Shown in pieces: positions 43,708 through 52,900 of a stretch of DNA of 64,000 bases (the first letter of the stretch is position 1; each line of letters opens with the position of its first letter). The DNA is taken from NCBI RefSeq assembly GCF_001665835.1, contig NZ_LZSX01000089.1, positions 62,001 to 126,000 of the forward strand. Reading direction: 5' to 3'. The position numbers and the translations under genes are program-made. Under the pieces are notes generated by a model, which was given only the letters and a program-made list of their open reading frames with translations, was not told the DNA's origin and searched no databases. Origin of the DNA: Mycobacterium colombiense (GTDB lineage: Bacteria; Actinomycetota; Actinomycetes; Mycobacteriales; Mycobacteriaceae).

Positions 43708-46700
43708 CTATTCCCAGCAGACCTCATAGACGCGCTGGGGATCCTGCAGCCCTTTGAGTTGTTCCTCGCGCGTTTCGCCGAATCGGAACTCGTGACTACC
43801 GGCAACCAGCCCGCGCAGTACCGCCGACACGAGGATCCCGTTACCGTCTGCTTTCGCGCCGATCCTCGCCGCGAGGATGACGGTGTGCCCGAAGAAATCC
43901 TCCTGCTCGCGGATCACCTCTCCGGTGTGCAGTCCGATCCGTACGCGCAGCACCTGGCTACCGGACTGGTCGCGATACGCCGCCAAGTCACGCTGGATAG
44001 CGATCGCGCAGCGCAGCGCGTTACGGGCGCTGGCGAACGCGACCATGAATCCGTCGCCCTGCGATTTGACTTCGAAGCCGCTGTGCGCGGCCAGCTGGCG
44101 ACGGATGACCGCGTTGTGGCGATGCAAAAGCTTCAGCCAGCGCTCGTCGCCGAGCTGCTCGGCGAGCACCGTCGACCCTTCGATGTCCGAGAACATGATC
44201 GTCACCGTTCCGTCGGGGGCGGCCACCTTGCTGAGGTCGGGCCGGTCCGCCTCGACGGACTCTGCAACGTCGTCCATCACCGACCACCCGAGCTGGTGCG
44301 CCCGGCTCTCCTTGTGAACTCGGCGCAGCTGCACGAGTCGCTCGACCTCGACACGCATGCCGTTGCGCTGCGCGAGGTCAAGCCCCCGGTCGATCAGGCC
44401 CATCGCCTTGTCCCGATCCGCCGGCTCAGATGTGCCGAGCAGCATGCGTGCGTACTCATAGCAGACCCGGGGTGTCACGTAGTCGCTGCCTATCTCAGCA
44501 TTGCGCGCGAGGGCGAGGTCGAAGTGGTGCACGGCGTCGTCATGGCGGTCCGCCGCCGCGGCGGCGAAGGCGAGGAACGTGTGGTTAGAGCCGAGGCACC
44601 CGGCTCCGGCCAGAAACAGAGTGCAGCGGTCTTCGTAGGGCACCAGCAGCTCGTAGAGTGCGCTTGCGGCTTCTCGATCACCGATCGGGATCGACGCCAT
44701 GGAGAGCACGCAGACCGAAGTCAACCAGTCACTGCCGCGCCGGAGCGCCTCGAAGCCGTCGGCCGTGAACTCCGCGAACTTGGCGCGAGCCTCATCGAGC
44801 TGGCCGATCTCGGTCAGCAGCCACACGTACGATGCCGGCCACGCCTGCCCGTAGCGCGCGGCGGCCTCGCGGGCGGCGTCGCGCAGCTGTTCCAGAGTGC
44901 CATCCGCGAGCCGGGTCAGAAACGAGTGCGCGCCAAAGACCACTGCCGCCACCTCCGGCTCGGCACGTTGCCCGATCGACAGCGCCGTCTGCGCGAGACG
45001 CTCCGACTCCTTGTAGCGACCCTGCATCAGCGCCCGCATCGTGCGGAACACCGCGGTCTGCCACAGGTAGCGCGGCTGGTGTAACTCGCCCGCCAGCCGG
45101 TCACACGCCGCGATCTCGTGATCTACCGCCCGGAAGTCGCCGAGCTGGGCAAGCGCGATCAGGCGCAGCTGGTGGCCCTCGAACTCCATGTCACGGTCAC
45201 CGACGATCCGGGCGAGCCGCGCCATCTCCTCGCCGGACGCGATGGCCTCGTCGGTCCGGTCGGGGCCCAAGGTTGACCACTGACGGCTATGCATGGCCAG
45301 CAACAAGATCTTCGTGTCGCCGACGCGTTCGGCCATCTCGATGGCCTGCGCGCTGGTTCGGTCGGCTTCCGCCAGCGCGCCCTTGCGGCGAAGCTCGAGG
45401 GCCAGCCGGGCAAGCACCGTCACCCTCAGCGCGCTATCACGTGCCGGCAGCACCTCGAGCGCCTCATCCAACAACGCCACCAGCTGTTCATCGGCACGAT
45501 CGGTGATCGAGAAGCCGCCCGGGCCGCCGCCGTATCCGAGCGCGGCACGGGCAAAGTGGTCGTTGAGCGCCAGCTCGCGCGCGATGGTCGCAGCCTCGCC
45601 GAATGTCTTGCGAGCGCCTTCGGCTTCGCCGGCCCGCCACCGCGCATCCCCCAGCGCCAGCAGCAGATCGCATCGGCGCTGCGGTACCACCTCCGAGATC
45701 GTGTCGAAGAGGCGGAGCGCCGTCGCGTAAAGGCTGACCGCGTCTTCGTAGGCATACGTCGCCGCCGCGCGTTCCCCCGCCCACCAGGCATAGTCGGCTG
45801 CCTTCGCGGCATCACCGTATGGAGCCGCCTTCGCGAAGTGGAATGCGATTGCAGACAGATGAGATTCGATCCGGTCCTCGTAGAGCTCCTCGATCGCCTC
45901 GCCCGCGGCGATGTGCAGCTGGGAGCGCCGTAGCGCGGGCAGGTCGTCATACAGCGCGTCGCGGGTCGCGCCGTGCGCGAAGCCGTAGCGGCCCGGCTCG
46001 CCGGTGGCCTGCCGCACGATCGCCCCATCCAGAGCCGGCTGCATCCGCGCAAACGCAACGTCTGCCTCCAGCCCGCTGACGTGGGTCAAGATCGGCAGAT
46101 CGAACTCGCGGCCGATCACCGCCGCGGTCGACAGCAGCTCGAGTGTTTCGGCCGGCAGCTTCTCCAACCGGCGGGAGACCACTTCGTGGACCCCCCGAGG
46201 GATGCCGAGCTCCTCGCCGTCCCGAATGTTGGTAACCCACCGGCCGTCGCGCCAGTCGAGCACTTCCGAGTCGATCAGATGGCGGACGATCTCTTCGGTG
46301 AAGTACGGGTTGCCCTCCGACTCGCGGCAAACGGCGTCTGCAAGTGCGAGTTCATTTCGTCGCTGCAGCGGTTGCTGCAGTACCGCTTCGAGCATCGCCT
46401 TGACATGTTGATCGGAGAGACCCCGCAGCTTGATGCGTGCGTATCCCCGCTCCTTGCTGAGCCCGGTCAGTACCTCGTTCAAGTAATGGTCGTCGGGAAG
46501 CTCGTCGTCTCGATAAGTGCCCAGCACGAACACGCGCGAGTGGGCCAGCTCGCGCACGACGAACGCCAACAGCATCAACGAAGGGTGGTCGGCCTGTTGC
46601 AGGTCTTCGAGGAAGATCGCAAGCGGCTGGCGGTCTGAGGCGCCGATCAGAAACCGCGACACCGAGTCGAACAACCGAAAGCGCGCCTGCTCGGCGTCCA

Positions 46701-48147
46701 GCGGTGGCGATTCGGGGATCTCCGGCATACGCTCGCGTATCTCAGAGACGATCTGAGCGATCTCGAACGCGCCTGAGCCCAGGTCAGAAGCCACCGTCTC
46801 GGCATCGTGACTACGTGCATAGTCGCGGATCACCTGCACCCACGGCCAATAGGCAGGAGCACCCGCGCCCGCATAGCAGCGGCCCCACAGAACCTGCGCG
46901 CCCCGAAGGGCGGCGTATGCCGCGGCCTCCGACGCAAGGCGTGTCTTGCCGATTCCCGACTCTCCACTTATCAGCACGGTGCGGCCGCGGCGGCCCATGG
47001 CGTCATCGATCGCGGCGCGGAGCGCGTGCGTTTCTCGTTCTCGCCCGAGGAACGTGCTGTCGGTGATCCGGTCGAGCGCCGCCATATCCCGAGTCGCGCC
47101 ATCACCACTCGCGACCGCAGCAGCGATCGTCCCAAGCGCATCGCGAACCTCGGCTGCTTGCTGGGGACGCGCCTCCGGCGACTTCGCCAGCATCCTCAGC
47201 AGCAACTGGTCGAGCGGTGCTGGAATGCCGGAGCGATGCCCGCTTGGCGCTACCGGAGCGGTCGAAACATGCTGGGAGACAATGGCAGCCGGCGACTCAC
47301 CCGCAAAAGGTGTTATCCCGCAAAGCAATTCGTACAGTAAAACGCCAAGGGAGTAGATGTCCGAACGAGCGTCGGAGCCGCGACCGAGAGCCTGTTCGGG
47401 CGGCATATAGGCGACCGTTCCGATCACCGTCCCCACGGCCGTCACGCGCGTTGAGCCCTCCGCGACCGCGAGCCCGAAATCTCCGATCTTGGCGGTGCCG
47501 TCGGGCGCCAGCCACACATTCTGGGGCTTGACGTCGCGGTGCACGACGCCTTGGGCATGCGCATGCGCGAGCCCGCTGGCGATCTCCCCGCCGATCCGGA
47601 CCACCTCTTCGATGGCGAGCCGATGATCCGCCGCGTCGGCGAGCAGGCCATAAAGATCACCGCCGGCCATGTACTGGCTGATCAGGTAGAGCTGCCCATC
47701 TTGGTCGCCGAAGTCATACACGTTGACGACATTGGGGTGCTCGCCAAGCTTCGCCATCGCCTCGGCTTCCCGGCGCGCGCGGCGCATCGCCGCCTCGTCC
47801 GTCCCGCCGGCCTTCAACAGAGCAGCAGCCACCTCGCGCTGCAGGCGCGTGTCGGTTGCCAGGTACACCCTCTTGCCCGCGCCTTCGCCGAGCAGGCGGC
47901 CGAGCGTGTAACGCCCGTCCGCAAGTGTCTTGGGCACGGGCGGTGCCGCCGGCTGCGCCGCCATAGCCTGGACACCCAGCATGGTGCCGCACTCGTCGCA
48001 GAAGCGTTGCGAGCCCGGTTGGCGCGCGCCGCAGCCGGGGCACGCGACCTCGGCCACAATCGGGGCACCACAGCTGTTGCAAAACTTGGCCTGCGGCCGG
48101 TTCCCGGCCCCGCATTTGCTGCATTCGACACTCGCGGGCGCACTCAT
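43708..48147 (-). CDS. zinc-ribbon/Ser-Thr kinase/AAA-ATPase/class III cyclase multidomain protein
   Basis: A 1479-residue protein. Residues 9-53 hold two zinc ribbons (Cys 9/12/23/26 and 36/39/50/53). The kinase (about 80-345) has GEGAGKRVY at 87-95, HRDVKPQN (203-210), DFG (223-225) and PPEQA; the VAIK lysine is Ala109, while Lys92 sits in the glycine loop. The ATPase (about 365-700) has Walker A GESGIGKT (395-402) and LAIFLEDLQQA as Walker B. A long TPR-like helical region follows. The cyclase (1310-1479) keeps metal Asp1321 and Asp1365, Lys1361, Asp1417 and Arg1428, but Ile1424 replaces the usual Asn. Last gene of a four-gene operon, 7 bp after degV. Likely makes cAMP under kinase/ATPase control. 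Confidence 0.93.
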   Translation of the reverse strand: MSAPASVECSKCGAGNRPQAKFCNSCGAPIVAEVACPGCGARQPGSQRFCDECGTMLGVQAMAAQPAAPPVPKTLADGRYTLGRLLGEGAGKRVYLATDTRLQREVAAALLKAGGTDEAAMRRARREAEAMAKLGEHPNVVNVYDFGDQDGQLYLISQYMAGGDLYGLLADAADHRLAIEEVVRIGGEIASGLAHAHAQGVVHRDVKPQNVWLAPDGTAKIGDFGLAVAEGSTRVTAVGTVIGTVAYMPPEQALGRGSDARSDIYSLGVLLYELLCGITPFAGESPAAIVSQHVSTAPVAPSGHRSGIPAPLDQLLLRMLAKSPEARPQQAAEVRDALGTIAAAVASGDGATRDMAALDRITDSTFLGRERETHALRAAIDDAMGRRGRTVLISGESGIGKTRLASEAAAYAALRGAQVLWGRCYAGAGAPAYWPWVQVIRDYARSHDAETVASDLGSGAFEIAQIVSEIRERMPEIPESPPLDAEQARFRLFDSVSRFLIGASDRQPLAIFLEDLQQADHPSLMLLAFVVRELAHSRVFVLGTYRDDELPDDHYLNEVLTGLSKERGYARIKLRGLSDQHVKAMLEAVLQQPLQRRNELALADAVCRESEGNPYFTEEIVRHLIDSEVLDWRDGRWVTNIRDGEELGIPRGVHEVVSRRLEKLPAETLELLSTAAVIGREFDLPILTHVSGLEADVAFARMQPALDGAIVRQATGEPGRYGFAHGATRDALYDDLPALRRSQLHIAAGEAIEELYEDRIESHLSAIAFHFAKAAPYGDAAKAADYAWWAGERAAATYAYEDAVSLYATALRLFDTISEVVPQRRCDLLLALGDARWRAGEAEGARKTFGEAATIARELALNDHFARAALGYGGGPGGFSITDRADEQLVALLDEALEVLPARDSALRVTVLARLALELRRKGALAEADRTSAQAIEMAERVGDTKILLLAMHSRQWSTLGPDRTDEAIASGEEMARLARIVGDRDMEFEGHQLRLIALAQLGDFRAVDHEIAACDRLAGELHQPRYLWQTAVFRTMRALMQGRYKESERLAQTALSIGQRAEPEVAAVVFGAHSFLTRLADGTLEQLRDAAREAAARYGQAWPASYVWLLTEIGQLDEARAKFAEFTADGFEALRRGSDWLTSVCVLSMASIPIGDREAASALYELLVPYEDRCTLFLAGAGCLGSNHTFLAFAAAAADRHDDAVHHFDLALARNAEIGSDYVTPRVCYEYARMLLGTSEPADRDKAMGLIDRGLDLAQRNGMRVEVERLVQLRRVHKESRAHQLGWSVMDDVAESVEADRPDLSKVAAPDGTVTIMFSDIEGSTVLAEQLGDERWLKLLHRHNAVIRRQLAAHSGFEVKSQGDGFMVAFASARNALRCAIAIQRDLAAYRDQSGSQVLRVRIGLHTGEVIREQEDFFGHTVILAARIGAKADGNGILVSAVLRGLVAGSHEFRFGETREEQLKGLQDPQRVYEVCWE

Positions 48148-48154
48148 GGCTCGG

Positions 48155-49018
48155 TCACCTCAACGCCGCCCCGGGAAGTCCGCCGACCAACAGCGTCCCC
48201 GGCCCGACGTGTGTTGCCACCACCGGTCCGACCTCGGAGACGAACTCCGGCTCGGTGCCGAACTCAGTTCCCAACCGGTCCACTAGAGTCTGCGCATCAT
48301 CAGGAGCGTGGACATGCTGGACGAACCACCGGTCGGCGCCCGCCGCGCGTCGCTGGCGCATCAGCTCGACCAGCCGCTCGACGCCGCGCCGGTGCGTGCG
48401 CACGCGTTCGACGGCCTTGAGCTCCGATTCGATCGACAGGATTGGCTTGAGGTCGAGCGCCGATCCGACCCATGCGGCCACAGTGCCCACCCTGTTGCTT
48501 CGGCGAAGGTACTCGAGCGTATCCACCAGGCCCCAGCCCTTGACGTCCTGACGCGCCTGGCGTACGCGGTCGATAACGCCCTCCGGGTCGGTTCCCCCGG
48601 CGGCGGCACGCGCTGCCGCCAGCACCTGGAGTCCAAGGTGGCCGCCGAAGCCGGCCGAGTCGATCACCGTGATTCGCGCGCCTCCGTCGCCCTCTAGCTT
48701 TGCGGCTGCCTGCCGAGCCATCGAGCAGGTCTCGGAAACGCCAGAGGAGATGAGCACCGAGACAACGGCGGCGTGCTGCTGCAGCAGCCGGTCAAAGGCC
48801 GCGACGAAATCGTCGATGGTCGGCGCCGACGTCGTCGCGATGTTCTTTGACGCGTCCAACTCCGCATAGAACCGTCCGAAATCACCGTCGAACTCCGACT
48901 CACGCAGCGGTCCGCTACCGACGTCGTAATACTGTGAGACAACCGTGATTTCGAACTTGTCGACGAGAGCACGCGGCAGGTAGCCGGTGCTGTCGGTAAC
49001 CACCGCGACATCAGCCAT
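48155..49018 (-). CDS. DegV-family fatty-acid-binding protein (copy 1)
   Basis: A 287-residue DegV-type protein. VVTDSTGYLPRALVDKFEIT at the start, then ISSGVSETCSMARQAAAKL with the conserved hydroxyl pocket residues, VIDSAGFGGHLGL, and the C-terminal HVGPGTLLVGGLPGAALR. DegV proteins bind long-chain fatty acids and present them to fatty-acid kinase in other bacteria. ATG 49018 (MADVAVV) overlaps the stop of the upstream copy by 8 bp; the frame continues to 49051. It is about 55-60% identical to the next copy by eye. Confidence 0.9.
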   Translation of the reverse strand: MADVAVVTDSTGYLPRALVDKFEITVVSQYYDVGSGPLRESEFDGDFGRFYAELDASKNIATTSAPTIDDFVAAFDRLLQQHAAVVSVLISSGVSETCSMARQAAAKLEGDGGARITVIDSAGFGGHLGLQVLAAARAAAGGTDPEGVIDRVRQARQDVKGWGLVDTLEYLRRSNRVGTVAAWVGSALDLKPILSIESELKAVERVRTHRRGVERLVELMRQRRAAGADRWFVQHVHAPDDAQTLVDRLGTEFGTEPEFVSEVGPVVATHVGPGTLLVGGLPGAALR

Positions 49019-49913
49019 ACGCACCCTCCAACGCCGCGCCGGGAAGACCACCGACCGTCACCATCCCTGGACCGGTATGAGTTGCGAGTACCGGCCCGAC
49101 CTCGGAGATGAACTCCGGCTCGGTGCCGAACAGCCCGGCGAGACGCTCGGCCAGTCGCCGCGCGTCCTCGTGCGCATAGGCGTGTTGGACGAACCATCGA
49201 TCGGCACCCACCGCGCGGCGCTGTCGCATCAACTCGACCAACCGCTCGACCCCGCGCTTGAACGTGCGCACACGTTCGACGGCCTTCATCTCTGATTCGA
49301 TCATCAAGATCGGCTTGAGGTCGAGCGCGGATCCGATCCATGCGGCCGCGGTGCCGACCCGGCCGCCGCGCCTCAGATACTCGAGCGTGTCAACAAGGAC
49401 CCATTGCCTGACCTCCTGGCGCGCCCGGCGCGCCTGCTCGGTCACGCCCTGTAGGTCGGCTCCTGCCGCCGCGGCGCGCGCCGCCGCCAGCGCCTGACAG
49501 CCCAGGTGGCCGGCCACGCCGGCGGAATCGAAGACCACTATCCGCTCGCTGTCCACCCGCGCCGCTGCTTCCCGTGCGAACTCGCACGTCGGGGAGAGGT
49601 TTGAGCCAAGCATGACGGCGACCACGGCGCTGTGGTGCTGCAGCAGGCGTTCATAGGCTGCGACGAACTCTTCGACCTTGGGCGGCCCGGTCGTCGCGAC
49701 GGTCTTCGACGCGTCCAGCTCGGCAAAGAACCGTGCCCAATCGCCGTCGAAGTCCGACTCGCGCTCCCCCCGGCCGGGCAGCTCGTGACCGCCGGTGGGC
49801 GACGCGGCGCCGGTGATGTCGTAATACAGCGACACCACCGTGATGTCCAAGCTCTCGACGAGCGCCCGCGGCAACGCGCAGGTGCTGTCGGTAACCACCG
49901 CAACGTCAGCCAC
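49011..49913 (-). CDS. DegV-family fatty-acid-binding protein (copy 2)
   Basis: A 300-residue DegV-type protein with VVTDSTCALPRALVESLDIT, LGSNLSPTCEFAREAAAR, VFDSAGVAGHLGCQALAAAR and ATHTGPGMVTVGGLPGAALE. Near residues 40-55 it has an insertion (GAASPTGGHELPGRGER) missing from the other copy. GTG 49913 (VADVAVVTDS) is chosen by match to the other copy; it overlaps the stop of the upstream transporter-lipase gene (GTGGCTGA). No FakA-like fatty-acid kinase is seen nearby, so its partner is unclear. Confidence 0.9.
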   Translation of the reverse strand: MADVAVVTDSTCALPRALVESLDITVVSLYYDITGAASPTGGHELPGRGERESDFDGDWARFFAELDASKTVATTGPPKVEEFVAAYERLLQHHSAVVAVMLGSNLSPTCEFAREAAARVDSERIVVFDSAGVAGHLGCQALAAARAAAAGADLQGVTEQARRARQEVRQWVLVDTLEYLRRGGRVGTAAAWIGSALDLKPILMIESEMKAVERVRTFKRGVERLVELMRQRRAVGADRWFVQHAYAHEDARRLAERLAGLFGTEPEFISEVGPVLATHTGPGMVTVGGLPGAALEGAYG

Positions 49914-52900
49914 CGACCACCTCCATGATCCGCGGCAAGGCTTCACGCGTCGCGATCCGGCCCGCCTCGCGGGCGCGGTCAATCTGATGCCACTCCAGGA
50001 ATCCGATAGTGCTGGTGTCGGGGTGGATCGCCAGATCGGCCCGTTGCAGAACCGCCGTTGATGCCATCGCGCTACCGATCGTCATCGTGCGCATGAGCGT
50101 GTCGACGACGTTAGGTACCCGTGGCGAGCGCGGCAGCCTCGTAGCGGAGGCGGGGGTCGCCTGCTGACCGGTGCCAATGCTCACTGCGATCAGTGGGCCC
50201 TCGTGGCGAGCCAGCGTCATTACCGGCAGGTTGTCGAGCACACCGCCATCGACGTGTAGCGCCCCGTTGTAGACGACCGGTGCATACAAACCCGGGACCC
50301 GCAGGGAACAGCCGACGACATCGGCAAGCTGACCTCGTCGATGCACGACGGCCCGCCGCGCCAGCAGGTCGACGCTGACACAGCGGAATTCCTTCGGCAA
50401 TTCCTCGACTAGCTGTCCCCCGAAGACGCTGTCGAGAGCACCCAAGGTGCGTCGCCCGCGGATCAGTCCCTTGCTCGGCAGCGTGTAGTCACTTGTCGGG
50501 TTGCTGCGGATGAAGTACTCATACATGTTCGCGTCGACGGCAGCCGCATCCTTACCGGTTGCTGCGAGCGCGGCGATGATCGCCCCCATACTGGTCCCGG
50601 CATAACGGTCGACGGCCACCCCCGCCGCTTCCAGCTCGTCCAGCACCCCAAGGTGCGCAAAAGCTCGCGCGGCCCCACCGCTGAGGATCAGCCCGACCGA
50701 GCGTCCCGCAATGCGCGCTGCGAGCGGTCGCAGATCGGCGGTCGCGTGCCCGGCGCGGACTGTATGCACCGAGCGTGGCGTTATCAATTCCTCCCACAAG
50801 TGCCGGTGTTCACGGGCTGCGGGTGGTCCGGCGAGGACTAGGTCGGCTCCCGCCGCACGCACCGGCAGCGGTGCCACTGGTGGCGCCGGACGCGTCGCCA
50901 CCAGAACCACGCGATCGGCCGACCGCACGCAGAAGTCACGCCAGTCCGCATCATTGGCCGCCGCGTGCAGCACCACCTTGTCCGCCACCCGCTCGGCGCG
51001 GTCCAACCCGTCGCGGTCCACGCGGCCCGGGTCCACAACCTGTAGCCGGCCCGACAGCGCGGTGACCAATTCGGTGGCCACCAGTGATACGGGCGCATCG
51101 GCGTCGACGCCGACGATCGCAACGACCGCCTCCGGTGTTGCCGCCCGCGGCACCGCAGGCGGCGGAGCCTGGTGTAACCGCGTGGCCAGCACCCGGACCA
51201 TTGCTCCTAGGACGCCTGAATCGGCAATGCTTTGAAATTGGGTTTTGGTGAGCCGCACCAGCGTCGAGTCGCGCACCGCGCGAATCGATGCGGAGCGGGG
51301 CGCATCGATGAGCAATCCCAACTCGCCGACGACTTCGCCGCGGCCCAATTCCGTTGTTACGACGTCATTCTGGAGCACCTGCAGGCGGCCGTTTCGCACG
51401 ACGTACAGGGAATCGGACGCCTCGCCCGCGTGAAAGAGATACGACCCGGCCTCCAGCTCAACCTGCTCGGCGTGCTCTCGCAGCTCCGCCAGAGCGCTCG
51501 GGTCAAGGCCGGCAAACAGCGGCAGAGCGCCGAGCGGGTCGGCCTCGCCGTCTGCCGTCTGCCGGATCTCAGCGGGCAAAGACACGAGCCCCGGCGCCGA
51601 CCGCGATCCCGGCGAACCCAGTCGCGGCGGCGGTTCAGACTCCCCTGCAATCGCCGCGACGTGGCGGGTGCGGCCTAACAACACCCCACCGATAGCAACC
51701 AACGCAAAACAGACCGCGGCCAGCACCCAACCTCGTCGCAACGTCGCTTCAGTGGCGCCGTGAGCCGGCGTTCCGACCACAATCACCAACAGCGCGATGC
51801 CGATCACGGCTCCGAGCTGCCGCGTGCTGCTGACCACCGCCGATGCGGTGGCGTAGCTGCCGCCTGCGGCCAGGCCACCCAGTGCGGCGCTGCCAAGCAT
51901 TGGCAGCGTGGCCCCGACCCCGATGCCCTGCAGCATTTGGCCGGGCAACCACTGCCCGAGGAAATCGGGTTTGGAGCCGACGCGTTCGATGTACCACAGC
52001 AGGCTGCCTGTCCAGATCAGCGCGCCGGCGATGATGATGAGGCGGTAACCATGCCGGTCGGCGACGCGGCCTAGTACCGCGGCGACGACAGCCGCGACGA
52101 ACGCGGCAGGTGCCACGGCCAGGCCCGCGCGCAGCAAGTTGTAACCCCACACGTAGTTGAGGAACAAGACGTGGGTCAGCAGGTAGGCGTAGAACCCCGC
52201 GCTGGCGATCAACGTCAAGGTATTGCCCGCCGTGAACGACCGGATGCGCAGAAACGCTGGCTCTATCAACGGGGTTGGATGCCGCCGCGAACTCATCAGG
52301 AATCCGAGCATCGCGACCACGGCGGCTAGGAATGAACCGATGGTTGCCGGGCTGACCCAGCTCCAATCCGGTCCCTTGACCAAGCCAAGAGTCAAGCACC
52401 CGACCCCGATCGCCAACAACGCCGCGCCGCGTAAGTCGGGTACGCGACGTCGTCCCGAGGCGCGGCTCTCGACCAGGCCTCGTCGAGCCACCACCACGGC
52501 CACCGCGCCAAGCGGCAGATTGACCAAGAAAACCCAGCGCCAACTCGATGCCTCAACGAGAGCACCACCGATTGGCGGCCCGAGACCCGACGCGATGGCG
52601 GCTGCCGCGCCCCAAAGGCCGACGCCATGTGCGCGGCGCGCCTCGTCGAAACTTTCGACTACGAGCGCCAGGGACGCCGGCACCAGGACCGCCGCTCCGA
52701 TGCCTTGCAGTACCCGGAATGCGACGAGCTGGCCGACAGTGTCGGCGGCCGCGCACAACGCTGACGCGACGGTGAACAACACCACCCCGTAGATAAACAT
52801 CCGCTTGCGGCCAAGCAGGTCAGCAATCCTGCCGCCGGCCACGAGGAACGCAGCGAAGGCAATGTTGTAGGCGTTGAGCACCCACGACAGGCTGCTGATA

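Noticed and set aside
47809-47907. Sequence error as the reason for the missing VAIK lysine
   Set aside because: The codons are GCT GCT GCT in an open 1479-codon frame with all later motifs intact, so a frame-preserving error is unlikely.
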